From Kitasatospora indigofera (GTDB taxonomy: Bacteria; Actinomycetota; Actinomycetes; Streptomycetales; Streptomycetaceae): 56,732 nucleotides of DNA. The translations under genes and the position numbers were made by a program. Shown piece after piece: positions 38,935 to 47,982 of the stretch. Each line of letters starts with the position of its first letter. Positions within the stretch are counted from its first letter, which is position 1. A model generated the notes under the pieces. It ran no database searches and was not told the DNA's origin. It saw only the letters and a program-made list of their open reading frames with translations. The stretch covers positions 1 to 56,732 of the forward strand of contig NZ_BNBO01000058.1 in assembly GCF_014655955.1 (NCBI RefSeq), written 5' to 3'.

Positions 38935-38963
38935 TTGCACCCTCTGCAACGCGTCGTTAGCCT
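38935..38963 (+). promoter_or_regulatory. Promoter of the IclR gene with overlapping palindrome
   Basis: TTGCAC (38935-38940), 17 nt and TAGCCT (38958-38963) form a good housekeeping-type promoter pointing to the IclR gene, implying a leader of about 210 nt. The palindrome TTGCA-CCCTC-TGCAA (38935-38949) covers the -35 element, the usual place for autorepression. The opposite gene, cysteine desulfurase, starts 43 nt away. Confidence 0.5.
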
Positions 38964-39182
38964 GGCGCAACAAACCGGACCGTCCGAGAATCGGGACGGG
39001 CCGGGCCACGGCCACCGGCCGGACCACGCGCCCAACTCCCGGCGGGGGACCGCCAGGACGGCCGGCCGGGCCCGCCGGCCGCACACCCGCGGCCCCGCAC
39101 CCGGCCAGGACCTCCGGCCGGCCCGCCCGGCCCGCAGAACCCTCAGCAGGACACAGCCCAGCACGACGCTCCGGGGGGCGCC

Positions 39183-40031
39183 ATGTCACAGTCGGTCGAC
39201 CGCGCACTGACCATCCTGGCCTCGCTCGGCGACGGCCCGGCCTCGCTGGAACAGGCCGCGAGCTCCATCGACGTGCACAAGTCGACCGCCCTGCGGCTGC
39301 TGCGCACCCTGGAGTCGCACGGCTTCGTGCACCGGCAGTCCGACCACCGCTACCGCCTGGGCGGCCGGCTGATCTCGCTCGCCCAGCAGGCCCTGGAGGA
39401 GGTCGACGTCCGCCAGGTCGCGGCGCCCTACCTGGCCTCCCTGAACGAGCGGTACGGCCATACCGTGCACCTCGCGGTGCTGGAGGGCGGCGAGGTGGTC
39501 TACCTGGACAAGGTGGAGAGCCGATACCCCGTCAGTCCCGGCTCCTGGCTGGGCCCGGCGTCGCGGATCGGGCGGCGGGTGCCGGCCAGCTCCACCGCAC
39601 TGGGCCGGGTGCTGCTGGCCGACCTGCCCGAGGACCAGCTGACGGCGCTGCCGGTGACCAGGGAGTTCGAGGCCCGGCCCGCGCGCCGGCCGGCCGCCGG
39701 GGCCCCGCGCGGCGACCAGCAGCACTCGGAGGAGCTCCTCGCCGACCTGGCGGCCGTCCGGCGGCTCGGCTGGGCGATGGACCGCGGCGAGAACAAGCAG
39801 GCGGTCACCAGCGTGGCCGCGCCGATCTCCGGCAGCGGCGGGCGGGCCGTCGCGGCCTGCGCCATCTCCGCCCCGGCCGACGTCGCCCCGGCCACCGTGC
39901 TCACCCGGCTGCTGCCCGAACTGCTCTGCACGGTCGAGGCGATCTCGCTGGCCTACGGCGGCTCGCCTACTCCTCGCTGGTGCGAGAACCGTTGCGGTGC
40001 CAAGCACGAGGTGCCCGCCAGCCGAACTTGA
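39183..40031 (+). CDS. IclR-family transcriptional regulator
   Basis: 282 aa. The winged HTH covers about 1-65 (GPASLEQAASSIDVHKSTALRLLRTLESHGF) and the IclR effector domain about 80-255 (YGHTVHLAVLEGGEVVYLDKVES; GENKQAVTSVAAPI). The effector is unknown. An Ala/Arg/Pro insertion lies in the effector domain (about 160-180). The last 22 codons overlap the convergent TRIC gene and end unusually (PTPRWCENRCGAK). It is not the leucine regulator NdgR, whose sequence is different. Confidence 0.88.
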   Translation: MSQSVDRALTILASLGDGPASLEQAASSIDVHKSTALRLLRTLESHGFVHRQSDHRYRLGGRLISLAQQALEEVDVRQVAAPYLASLNERYGHTVHLAVLEGGEVVYLDKVESRYPVSPGSWLGPASRIGRRVPASSTALGRVLLADLPEDQLTALPVTREFEARPARRPAAGAPRGDQQHSEELLADLAAVRRLGWAMDRGENKQAVTSVAAPISGSGGRAVAACAISAPADVAPATVLTRLLPELLCTVEAISLAYGGSPTPRWCENRCGAKHEVPASRT

Positions 40032-40626
40032 GCGCGAACATCCGCAGCAGGAAGGCGGTCAGCGCGGCGGTCGTCCCGGTGGCCGCCGTCAGGTGGTCGA
40101 CCGCGATCAGGACGGCGGTCCCCGCCGAGCCGATCAGCGCGGGCACCGCGTAGATCTCGCGGTCCCAGCGCAGCAGTGACGGGATGTCCTGCGCGAGCAC
40201 GTCGCGCATCACGCCGCCGCCGGCCGCGGTGACCATCCCGAGCGCCACCGAGGCGACCGAGCCGAGGCCGTAGTCGTGCGCCTTCGCGGTGCCGGTGACG
40301 CAGAACAGGCCGAGCCCCAGCGCGTCGAGGGTCTGCACGCTGCGGTTGATCCGCTCGACCTGCGGGTGCAGGAAGAACACCACCAGCCCGGCGGCCAGCG
40401 GGGTGGAGAAGTACCCGAGGTTGCTGAAGGCGGCCACCGGCGTCGCGCCGATCACCAGGTCGCGCATCACCCCGCCGCCGAGCGCGGTGACCTCCGCCAG
40501 GACGCAGATGCCGAAGATGTCCATGTTCTTGCGCACGGCCAGCAGGCCGCCGGACAGGGCGAAGACGAAGATGCCGACCAGGTCCAGGGTCTGCTGCACG
40601 TCGGAGGGGAAGATCTGCGAGGTCAC
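39967..40626 (-). CDS. TRIC-type / UPF0126 membrane protein
   Basis: 219 aa from GTG at 40626, which has GGGGGAG 9 nt upstream; an ATG at 40656 is a possible alternative. Six or seven membrane helices form two repeats, each with the family motif GGGVMRD (ALGGGVMRDLVIG and AAGGGVMRDVLAQ). Members are called trimeric intracellular cation channels by homology; other work links some to glycine transport. Its stop codon lies inside the convergent IclR gene, so the genes overlap by 65 bp. Confidence 0.88.
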   Translation of the reverse strand: MTSQIFPSDVQQTLDLVGIFVFALSGGLLAVRKNMDIFGICVLAEVTALGGGVMRDLVIGATPVAAFSNLGYFSTPLAAGLVVFFLHPQVERINRSVQTLDALGLGLFCVTGTAKAHDYGLGSVASVALGMVTAAGGGVMRDVLAQDIPSLLRWDREIYAVPALIGSAGTAVLIAVDHLTAATGTTAALTAFLLRMFALKFGWRAPRAWHRNGSRTSEE

Positions 40627-40808
40627 CGCACCAGTCTCCCCCGCGCCGGGCACCATCCGGACCTCGGTCCTCCGGATCGGCCGCCCCGTCGCCCGCCGGG
40701 CCGCCCGGGAGTCCGCCCGCACCGGGCCCGGACCACCCGGCCGGACGCCGCCGCCCCGCCCCCGGCGCCGGGCGGCGGACCACGCCGGACAGGCCCTAGC
40801 GTGGTGCC

Positions 40809-41162
40809 ATGACACTGAACTGGGAACAGGTGGTCGTCGACGCGAAGGACCCGGTGGCGCTGGGGCGCTGGTGGGCCGGGGCGCTCGGCTGGGTCACCGT
40901 CGACGACGACCCCGACGAGTACGAGATCCGCGCCGCGCCGGACCGGCTGCCGAGCCTGCTCTTCATCCGGGTGGACGACGACCGGGTGGTGAAGAACCGG
41001 CTCCACCTGGACTTCCGGCCGGACACCGGGCAGGCCGCCGAGGTGGAGCGGCTGCTGGCGCTGGGGGCCCGGCGCGCCGACGTGGGCCAGGGCGAGCAGA
41101 CCTGGACGGTGCTGGCCGACCCCGAGGGCAACGAGTTCTGCGTGCTGAGCGCCCGCCACTGA
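40809..41162 (+). CDS. VOC-family (glyoxalase-like) protein
   Basis: 117 aa with one VOC unit: NWEQVVVDAKDPVALGRWWAGALGW at the start and VLADPEGNEFCVLSA at the end, where the Glu is a likely metal ligand. The family includes dioxygenases, lyases and resistance proteins, so no substrate can be given. A TAGCGT -10-like element ends 6 nt before the ATG, which suggests a leaderless mRNA. Confidence 0.85.
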   Translation: MTLNWEQVVVDAKDPVALGRWWAGALGWVTVDDDPDEYEIRAAPDRLPSLLFIRVDDDRVVKNRLHLDFRPDTGQAAEVERLLALGARRADVGQGEQTWTVLADPEGNEFCVLSARH

Positions 41163-41222
41163 ACCCGCCCGTCGCAGAGCCCGCGCGGCGCCGGCCCCCG
41201 CCCGGCCGCGCCCGCGTACGCG

Positions 41223-41266
41223 AAGGCGGTGCGGCCCCGACCGAGTGGCCGGGGCCGCACCGCCTT
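41223..41266. terminator. Strong convergent terminator
   Basis: A perfect 17-bp inverted repeat (41223-41239 and 41250-41266) with a 10-nt loop lies between the VOC gene and the end of the peptide transporter operon. Confidence 0.85.
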
Positions 41267-41297
41267 CCCACGCCCGGAGACCGCCGGGCGGGTCCGT

Positions 41298-42356
41298 TCA
41301 GCCGGCCTGCAGGGTCTTCGTCTGCTCCGGGGTGTTCTCCGGGAAGTGGCAGGCGACCTGGTGGCCCGTCTTCAGCGCGACCAGCGGCGGCTCCTGGGAG
41401 GCGCAGACGTCCTGGGCCTTCCAGCAGCGGGTCCGGAAGCGGCAGCCGCTCGGCGGGTTGATCGGGGAGGGGACGTCGCCGGTGAGGCGGATCCGCTCGC
41501 GGTTCTCCTTGCGCCGGGGGTCGGGCACCGGCACGGCCGACATCAGGGCCGTGGTGTAGGGGTGCATCGGCGTCTTGTAGAGCGAGTCCCGCTCGGCGAT
41601 CTCGACGATCTTGCCGAGGTACATCACCGCGACCCGGTCCGAGACGTGCCGGACCACCGAGAGGTCGTGCGCGATGATCAGGTAGGTGAGGCCGAGCTCC
41701 TTCTGGAGGTCGTCCAGCAGGTTCACCACCTGGGCCTGGATGGAGACGTCCAGGGCCGAGACCGGCTCGTCCGCGACGATCATCTTGGGCCGCAGGGCGA
41801 GCGCGCGGGCGATGCCGATGCGCTGGCGCTGGCCGCCGGAGAACTCGTGCGGGTAGCGGTTGTAGTGCTCGGGGCTGAGGCCGCAGAGCTCCAGCAGCTC
41901 CTGGACGGCCTTCTTGGTGCCGCCCTCGCTCTTCACCTTCTGCAACCGGAACGGCGCGCCGACGATCGTGCCGACGGTGTGCCGCGGGTTGAGCGAGGAG
42001 TACGGGTCCTGGAAGATCATCTGGATGTCGCGGCGCAGCGGCCGCATCGCCCCGGTGCCCAGGTGGGTGATGTCGGTGCCCTCGAACTCGACGGTGCCGG
42101 AGGTCGGCTCGTCGAGCCGGGTGACCAGCCGGCCCATCGTGGACTTGCCGCAGCCGGACTCGCCGACCACGCCGAGGGTCTCCCCCGCGTTGACGGTGAA
42201 GTCGATGCCGTCGACCGCGCGCACGGCGCCGGACTGGCGCCGCAGCAGGCCCTTCGTGATCGGGAAGTGCCTGGTGAGCCCGGTGACCCTGAGCAGCGGT
42301 TCGCGGTCGGAGGCGGGCGCCGGTGACGGGATCGCCGCTACCTGAGTGTCCGTCAT
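41298..42356 (-). CDS. Oligopeptide ABC transporter ATP-binding protein (OppF/DppF type)
   Basis: 352 aa. It drives peptide uptake by ATP hydrolysis. Walker A is GVVGESGCGKST, the signature FSGGQRQRIGIARAL, Walker B MIVADEPVSALD and the switch His lies in IIAHDLS. The C-terminal oligopeptide domain has the cysteine cluster CRFRTRC ... C ... C that can hold an iron-sulfur cluster in some relatives. ATG at 42356. It is the last gene of the operon, 28 bp after its partner ATPase. Confidence 0.93.
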   Translation of the reverse strand: MTDTQVAAIPSPAPASDREPLLRVTGLTRHFPITKGLLRRQSGAVRAVDGIDFTVNAGETLGVVGESGCGKSTMGRLVTRLDEPTSGTVEFEGTDITHLGTGAMRPLRRDIQMIFQDPYSSLNPRHTVGTIVGAPFRLQKVKSEGGTKKAVQELLELCGLSPEHYNRYPHEFSGGQRQRIGIARALALRPKMIVADEPVSALDVSIQAQVVNLLDDLQKELGLTYLIIAHDLSVVRHVSDRVAVMYLGKIVEIAERDSLYKTPMHPYTTALMSAVPVPDPRRKENRERIRLTGDVPSPINPPSGCRFRTRCWKAQDVCASQEPPLVALKTGHQVACHFPENTPEQTKTLQAG

Positions 42357-42384
42357 GAGGTCTCTCCTGAGGGGTGGTACGTGC

Positions 42385-43473
42385 TCACAGCCGGGGCGCG
42401 ATCTCGTCGGTGAAGATCCGGTGCCGCTCGGCGGCCGGGATGTGGCAGGCCGCGTGGTGGCCGGGGGCCGCCTCCGCGAGCGAGGGCACCTCGGTCGTCG
42501 AGCGTCCGCCGGTGAGGCCGGCGTACGGGCAGCGCGGGTGGAAGGCGCAGCCGCTGGGCACGTTGATCAGGCTGGGCGGGGTGCCCTTGACCGGGACCAG
42601 CCGCTCCTGGAGCTCGCGGTCCAGTCGCGGCATCGAGCCCAGCAGGCCCCAGGTGTAGGGGTGTTCGGGGCTCTCGAAGAGGGTGTCGGCGGGGCCGCGC
42701 TCGATGCACTTGCCGCCGTACATGACCAGGATGTCGTCGGCGAGCTCGGCGACCACCCCGAGGTCGTGGGTGATGATGATGACGGCCGAGCCGAACTCCT
42801 GCTGGAGGTCGCGGATGAGGTCCAGGATCTGCGCCTGGACGGTGACGTCCAGCGCGGTGGTGGGCTCGTCGGCGATCAGCAGGGAGGGGTCGTTGACCAG
42901 GGCCATCGCGATCATGGCGCGCTGGCGCATGCCGCCGGAGAACTCGTGCGGGTAGGCGTCGACCCGCTTGTCGGGCTGCGGGATGCCGACCCGGTCGAGC
43001 ATCTCGACCGCCCGCCTGCGGGCTTCCTTCTTGCTCGCGCCGGGGTGGTGCGCCCGGTAGCCCTCGACGATCTGCGCGCCCACCGTGTAGTAGGGGTGCA
43101 TCGCGGTGAGCGGGTCCTGGAAGATCATGGCCATCTTCTGGCCGCGCAGCTGCCGGACCCGGTCGGGGTCGGCGCCGATCAGCTCCTCGCCGTCCAGCCA
43201 GACCTCGCCGGAGATCTGCGGGGCGCCGCGCTTGGTGCCGGTGCGGTGCAGGCCCATGATCGAGAGCGAGGTGACGGACTTGCCGGAGCCGGACTCGCCG
43301 ACGATGCCGAGGGTCTTGCCCTTCTCCAGCGTGAAGTTGAGGCCGTCGACGGACTTCACCAGGCCGTCGTCGGTGGGGAAGTGCACCCGCAGGTCGCGGA
43401 CGGTGAGGAAGCCCTCGGGGGCGCCGGCCGCCTTCCGGAGCCGGCTCTGGGCCTGGGTCTGGGTCTTGCTCAT
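42385..43473 (-). CDS. Oligopeptide ABC transporter ATP-binding protein (OppD/DppD type)
   Basis: 362 aa. Walker A GIVGESGSGKSV, signature FSGGMRQRAMIAMAL, Walker B LLIADEPTTALD, switch His in IITHDLG. The C-terminal oligopeptide domain has PSGCAFHPRCPYA. ATG at 43473 overlaps the permease stop by 4 bp (ATGA), so both are translationally coupled. Confidence 0.93.
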   Translation of the reverse strand: MSKTQTQAQSRLRKAAGAPEGFLTVRDLRVHFPTDDGLVKSVDGLNFTLEKGKTLGIVGESGSGKSVTSLSIMGLHRTGTKRGAPQISGEVWLDGEELIGADPDRVRQLRGQKMAMIFQDPLTAMHPYYTVGAQIVEGYRAHHPGASKKEARRRAVEMLDRVGIPQPDKRVDAYPHEFSGGMRQRAMIAMALVNDPSLLIADEPTTALDVTVQAQILDLIRDLQQEFGSAVIIITHDLGVVAELADDILVMYGGKCIERGPADTLFESPEHPYTWGLLGSMPRLDRELQERLVPVKGTPPSLINVPSGCAFHPRCPYAGLTGGRSTTEVPSLAEAAPGHHAACHIPAAERHRIFTDEIAPRL

Positions 43474-44468
43474 GTCAGCCTCACCCGAGGATCGACAACG
43501 GCGTACAGCAGGTCAACCAGCAGGTTGGCCAGGATGATGAAGAAGCCCGCGAAGAGGGTCACGCCCATGATCACCGGGAGGTCGCTGGCGCTGATGGCGG
43601 CGACCGCCTCGTAGCCGAGCCCGCGGAAGTTGAAGGTGGTCTCGGTGAGCACCGCGCCGCCGATCAGGCCGCCGAGGTCCATGCCGAAGACGGTCAGGAT
43701 CGGGGTGAGGGTGGAGCGCATCGCGTGCTTGCCGATGACCGTCCGCTCGCCGAGGCCCTTGGCCCGGGCGGTGCGGATGTAGTCCTCGCCGAGGACGTCC
43801 AGCAGGGTGGCGCGGGTGAGCCGGGCGTAGGTCGCGGCGTAGAGGAACGCCAGGGTGATCCACGGCAGCAGCAGGTTCTGGAACCAGGCCACCGGGTCGT
43901 CGGTGAACGCCACGTAGTCGTGCGGGAACCAGCCGAGCTGGTAGACGAAGATCGCGCTGGCGAGCATGCCGGTGAAGTAGATCGGCAGCGAGACGCCGGC
44001 CAGGGCGGTGGTCATCGTGAAGCGGTCGAGCAGGGTGCGGCGGCGCAGCGCGGAGACCACGCCGGTCGCGGTGCCGAAGACCAGCCACAGCACTGCCGCG
44101 CCGAACGCGAGCGAGGTGGTGACGCCGAGGCGGTCGAGCAGCACCGGCCAGACCGCGCGCTCGGTCTTGAACGAGTAACCGAGGCAGGGGGCCGAGCAGT
44201 GGGTGACGTCGACCCCGGTGCTGTAGTCCCGGCCGGCGAAGATGCCCTTCAGGAACAGGAGGTACTGCTCGATGATCGACTTGTCCAGGCCCATCTTGTG
44301 CCTGATGCCCTCGATCGCCGCCTTGTCCGCGATCTTGCCCACGTAGAGCAGTGCGGGGTCGCTGCCGGTGATTTTCGGCACCATGAAGAAGATGCCAAAG
44401 GTGACCGCGGAGACCACCAACAGCATGGCGACGACGTTGACGAGCCGTCGGATGAGATACACGAGCAC
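43470..44468 (-). CDS. Oligopeptide ABC transporter permease (OppB/DppB type)
   Basis: 332 aa. Six membrane helices, the first at MLVYLIRRLVNVVAMLLVVS, and the ATPase-contacting loop DYIRTARAKGLGERTVIGKHAMRS. It forms the membrane pore with the second permease at 46446-47444. A GTG or ATG at 44468 fits. It follows the binding-protein gene after a long stem-loop. Confidence 0.92.
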   Translation of the reverse strand: MLVYLIRRLVNVVAMLLVVSAVTFGIFFMVPKITGSDPALLYVGKIADKAAIEGIRHKMGLDKSIIEQYLLFLKGIFAGRDYSTGVDVTHCSAPCLGYSFKTERAVWPVLLDRLGVTTSLAFGAAVLWLVFGTATGVVSALRRRTLLDRFTMTTALAGVSLPIYFTGMLASAIFVYQLGWFPHDYVAFTDDPVAWFQNLLLPWITLAFLYAATYARLTRATLLDVLGEDYIRTARAKGLGERTVIGKHAMRSTLTPILTVFGMDLGGLIGGAVLTETTFNFRGLGYEAVAAISASDLPVIMGVTLFAGFFIILANLLVDLLYAVVDPRVRLT

Positions 44469-44489
44469 TGCGGCCGGCGCCGCCGGTGA

Positions 44490-44522
44490 CCGGCCGAGCC
44501 CCCTTGTGGGGGGCCCGGCCGG
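44490..44522. terminator. Stem-loop between the binding protein and permease genes
   Basis: Two stacked stems (CCGGCCG/CGGCCGG and CCCCC/GGGGG) with a TTGT loop lie 65 nt after the binding-protein stop. Such hairpins often stabilise or partly terminate the transcript so that the binding protein is made in excess. Confidence 0.6.
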
Positions 44523-44586
44523 CCCGGCGAAGCCTTCACCTGCCCTTCGGACTAGCGATACGAACTACGGGAGCGGGTAGAGCAGG

Positions 44587-46356
44587 TCACTTGCCGTCGG
44601 AGACACCGAGCGCCTGGAAGTCGATCTCGCCGCCCAGGGCGTCCTGGGTGTAGACGTTGGTCAGGCGCGGGTTGCGGTAGTTGAGCGCCTTGTCCGCGAC
44701 GATCGGCAGGTAGTAGCCGCTGTCGATCACCTTGTGGTTGATCTTCTTGTAGAAGTCGGCGGCCTTGGCCGGGTCGGTCTCGGCGGTCGCCGCGTCGAAC
44801 CAGCCGTTGATCTCCGGGTCGTTGATCTCGGAGTAGTTGCTGTTGCCGTTCTGGGTGATGAACCGGCCGTCGGTGAGCGGCTGGAGGTAGCCGCTGCCGT
44901 TCGGGTAGTCGGCCGCCCAGCCCATCACGATGAGGCCGTAGCCCTTGGTCGCGACGACGCTCGGCGAGCCGATCTCGGAGGCGATCAGCTTGCCGTCGTA
45001 CTGGTCGACGGTGACGTCGACGTTGATGGCCTTCAGCGCGCTCTGCAGGGCGACGGCGGAGTTGACTTCCTTCTCCTTGTTGCCGCGGACCGCGATGTTG
45101 GTCTTGAAGCCTTCCGGCTTGCCGCAGAGCTTCAGCTCCTCCTTGGCCTTCTCCAGGTTGGGCTTGCCCTTGGTGAAGCCGAACGGGTCGTAGTCGTCCG
45201 AGCCGAGGATGTTCGGGGGCAGCATCGAGCCGTAGGTGGAGCCGGCCGTCGAGCCGCCGCGGGCGGTCTGCAGGGCGGTGGTGTCGGCCGCGTAGAGGAC
45301 GGCCTTGCGGCAGTGCTCGTTGTCGAACGGCGCGACCTTCGGCACCACCGAGATGTAGCGGATGAAGCCGTTGTAGGCGTCGTCGGTGTTGGCCTTGAGC
45401 TTCGGGTCGGTGAGGACCTTGGCGCCGGCGGCCTGGGAGAGGCCGGTCTGGCTGAAGTCGATGTCGGCCGAGCCGTCGAGCAGACGGGCGTCCATGTCGT
45501 CGGCGTTGGTGGTGATGGTCAGCTTGACGGTGTCCGGCAGGGCCTTGCGGACGGTGTCGGTGGCCGCGTCCCAGTTCTCGTTGCGGACCAGCTCGACGGA
45601 CTTGCCGGGCTCGATCGACTTGAACTTGTACGGGCCCGAGGAGACCGGCTTGTCACCGTACTTGGAGCCGGTGTCGAGCTTCTGCGGCACCGGGGAGGCG
45701 CTGCCCATGGCGAGCAGGTAGAGGAAGGACGAGTCCGGCTTGGCCAGCTTGAAGACGATGGTGGTGTCGTCCGGGGTCTCGACCGTCTTCAGGCCCAGCT
45801 TGTTCGGGTCCGCGTCGGTGTACGGGCCCTTGTAGTCCTGGCCCTGGTCCAGGGACTGGATCAGGTAGGTCGGGCCGCCGCTGATGACGTCCTGGGCGAA
45901 GATGCGCTCGATGCCGTACTTGATGTCCTTCGAGGTGATCGGCGAGCCGTCCTCGAACTTCAGGCCGGCCTTCAGCTTGAAGGTGTAGGTCTTGCCGTCG
46001 GCGGCGATCTCCGGCTGGGCGGCCGCGAGGTCGGGGACGAGCTTGAGGCCGTCCTTGCCGGGCTTGGAGTCGTACGTCAGCAGGGTGCGGGCGTAGTAGC
46101 GCTGGAAGTTCCACACCGAGGCGTAGTAGGCGCGGCCCGGGTCCCAGGAGTCGGCGTCCGTGCTGGTCCACAGGTTGATGGTGCCGCCCTTCTTGTCCGA
46201 AGGGTTGAGCACCTTGCCGACCGCGGCGTTGAAGCCGCCCTCTGCACCCTTGCTGGCGTCGCTGCTGCCGCCGCCCTTCGAGCCGCCGCAGGCGGTCGCG
46301 GTGAGCGCCAGGGTGGCCACCAGGGCAGCGGCGGCGAGCGTCCGGTTACGCGTCAT
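44587..46356 (-). CDS. Peptide ABC transporter substrate-binding lipoprotein
   Basis: 589 aa, SBP family 5. The lipobox LTATAC with Cys23 follows a short signal peptide, so the mature protein is anchored to the outer face of the membrane. Conserved family positions include INLWTSTDADSWDPGRAYY and TYTFKLKAGLKFEDGSPITSKDIKYGIER. Peptide class is not predictable. ATG at 46356. It is placed second in the operon, between the two permeases. Confidence 0.94.
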   Translation of the reverse strand: MTRNRTLAAAALVATLALTATACGGSKGGGSSDASKGAEGGFNAAVGKVLNPSDKKGGTINLWTSTDADSWDPGRAYYASVWNFQRYYARTLLTYDSKPGKDGLKLVPDLAAAQPEIAADGKTYTFKLKAGLKFEDGSPITSKDIKYGIERIFAQDVISGGPTYLIQSLDQGQDYKGPYTDADPNKLGLKTVETPDDTTIVFKLAKPDSSFLYLLAMGSASPVPQKLDTGSKYGDKPVSSGPYKFKSIEPGKSVELVRNENWDAATDTVRKALPDTVKLTITTNADDMDARLLDGSADIDFSQTGLSQAAGAKVLTDPKLKANTDDAYNGFIRYISVVPKVAPFDNEHCRKAVLYAADTTALQTARGGSTAGSTYGSMLPPNILGSDDYDPFGFTKGKPNLEKAKEELKLCGKPEGFKTNIAVRGNKEKEVNSAVALQSALKAINVDVTVDQYDGKLIASEIGSPSVVATKGYGLIVMGWAADYPNGSGYLQPLTDGRFITQNGNSNYSEINDPEINGWFDAATAETDPAKAADFYKKINHKVIDSGYYLPIVADKALNYRNPRLTNVYTQDALGGEIDFQALGVSDGK

Positions 46357-46445
46357 GAGTACGGTTCCTCCTGAAGATGTGCGGGCCCGATCGGTCCGCC
46401 GAGGGGGGTGCTGTCCCCTGGTGTGGGGGGTGGGTCTGAAGGGGC

Positions 46446-47444
46446 TCAGTTGCCCTTGGGGTCGAGCGCGTCACGCAGCCCGTCACCGAAGAGGTTGAAG
46501 GCGAGCACGGTGATGAAGATCGCGAGACCGGGGACGACCATGTAGGTCGGGTCCACCTGGTAGATCTTGGTGGCCTGGGAGAGCATCTGCCCCCAGGAGG
46601 GCGTGGGCGGCTTGACGCCCGCGCCGAGGAAGCTGAGCGCCGCCTCGCTGAGGATGTTGGTCGGGATGATCAGCGTCGTGTAGACGAGGATCGGGGCGAC
46701 CAGGTTGGGCAGCAGCTCGCGCAGCAGGATGTGCACCGGGCCGGCGCCGAGGCTCCGGGCCGCGTCGACGAACTCGCGTTCGCGCAGCGACAGGGCCTGG
46801 CCTCGGACGATGCGTCCGATGTAGGGCCAGCCGAAGAAGCCGATGACCAGGATCAGGATCGCCATCCGGACGCCGCTGCCGCTCAGTCCGAGCAGGTCGT
46901 TGGGCATCACCGAGACCAGCGCGATCGAGAACAGCAGCTGGGGGAAGGCGAGCAGGACGTCCATGACCCGGCTGATCGCGGAGTCGATCCAGCCGCCGAA
47001 GTAGCCGGCCGCGACGCCCATCAGGACGCCGATGACGACCGAGACCCCGGCCGCGAGGAAGGCCACCAGCAGCGAGATCTGGGCGCCGTAGAGGATCCGG
47101 CTGAAGACGTCCCGGCCGAAGGTGGGGTCGACACCCAGCAGGAAGTCACCGCTGATGCCGCCGAACGCGCCCTTGGGCAGCCCCAGTTCGGGGTTGATCT
47201 GGTCCGGGTGCGGTTCGTCGACGGGGTGCCCGAAGAGCGAGGTGAGCACCGGCGCGAACAACGCGGCGAGGATCAGCAGCATCACCACGACGCCGCCCGC
47301 GAGGGCGACCTTGTCGCGTTTGAGGCGGTCCCAGGCGATTCTGCCCGGGGAACGGCCTTCGATCTTCTTGACCGGCGCCGCTGCGGGTGCCGGTCCGGTC
47401 TCGGCCGGGCCGGCGGATCCGGTGGTGTCGATGGGTGTGGTCAT
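46446..47444 (-). CDS. Oligopeptide ABC transporter permease (OppC/DppC type)
   Basis: 332 aa. A cytoplasmic N terminus of about 45 residues (Pro/Ala-rich) is followed by six membrane helices and the coupling loop EFVDAARSLGAGPVHILLRELLPN. ATG at 47444. It is the first gene of the operon; a 540-bp upstream region contains the promoter. Confidence 0.93.
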   Translation of the reverse strand: MTTPIDTTGSAGPAETGPAPAAAPVKKIEGRSPGRIAWDRLKRDKVALAGGVVVMLLILAALFAPVLTSLFGHPVDEPHPDQINPELGLPKGAFGGISGDFLLGVDPTFGRDVFSRILYGAQISLLVAFLAAGVSVVIGVLMGVAAGYFGGWIDSAISRVMDVLLAFPQLLFSIALVSVMPNDLLGLSGSGVRMAILILVIGFFGWPYIGRIVRGQALSLREREFVDAARSLGAGPVHILLRELLPNLVAPILVYTTLIIPTNILSEAALSFLGAGVKPPTPSWGQMLSQATKIYQVDPTYMVVPGLAIFITVLAFNLFGDGLRDALDPKGN

Positions 47445-47897
47445 GAGTCAGTTCGGTCCCCTCGCCGACGGTGGCCGGCCCACGGTGCCCGGTCGCGCGA
47501 GGTGTTCCGACCCGGTCCGGGTCGGGACTGCGTGAGCGGGTTGCGCTACTGGTGCGTTGTGCATCGGTGCGGTGGTGCTGGTCGCCGGATCGGCGGTACG
47601 GCGGTGCGGAAGACAGCGGAACGGGGGTGCTGCGGTACTCCGTGCGGGATGGGCGTCGCGCGGATCATTCGGTCTGCGTGCGCGTTCGCCCTTGTGGGGC
47701 CCGGTGCGAGCACTGCATTGCGCAGAACTCTCTGCCATCCCCCCTGGCTTGCGCCAGCCCTGACAACCGAAGGATGCCCAACTGTGATCTGTGGGCATGC
47801 ACAGCCTCAGGAGCCGCATACGCTTCTTCACATATCTGTTACATGCATGTCAAGATCAATGACGAAAATGGCTGGCGAACGCCCCTGGGAATGCGAC
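47445..47897. other. Upstream region of the opp operon
   Basis: A long upstream region with no convincing gene. The AT-richer part at 47800-47860 contains TTGACA on the minus strand (about 47851-47856), a perfect -35, but only weak -10 candidates. An inverted repeat ATGCCCA/TGGGCAT (47774-47798) lies just downstream of it and could be an operator or RNA stem. The 5' leader would be about 380 nt. Confidence 0.4.
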
Positions 47898-47926
47898 GAC
47901 CGGCCTGACATGACATCAGGCCGGTC
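47898..47926. terminator. Terminator after the first SseB-like gene
   Basis: A perfect 11-bp stem (47898-47908 and 47916-47926) with a 7-nt loop lies 56 nt downstream of the SseB-like stop on the minus strand. Confidence 0.7.
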
Positions 47927-47982
47927 GGGTACGAAATGAATGTTCCGTGGCCGTACAGGACGGGAATTGCGGTGCCCGGGCC

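Noticed and set aside
39183..40031. The IclR gene as the leucine regulator NdgR/AreB
   Set aside because: NdgR is remembered with a clearly different sequence and sits beside leuCD; no leuCD is in this window.
41298..47444. The peptide transporter as the BldK developmental importer
   Set aside because: The bldK operon has a different gene order and genomic place; this transporter lies in the gcv/lig region.
47448..47831. A 127-codon minus-strand frame ending just before the opp operon
   Set aside because: Sequence is Arg/Pro/His/Thr-rich, lacks a ribosome site and looks like untranslated leader DNA; only the first part (RMRLLRLCMPTDHS) looked mildly peptide-like.
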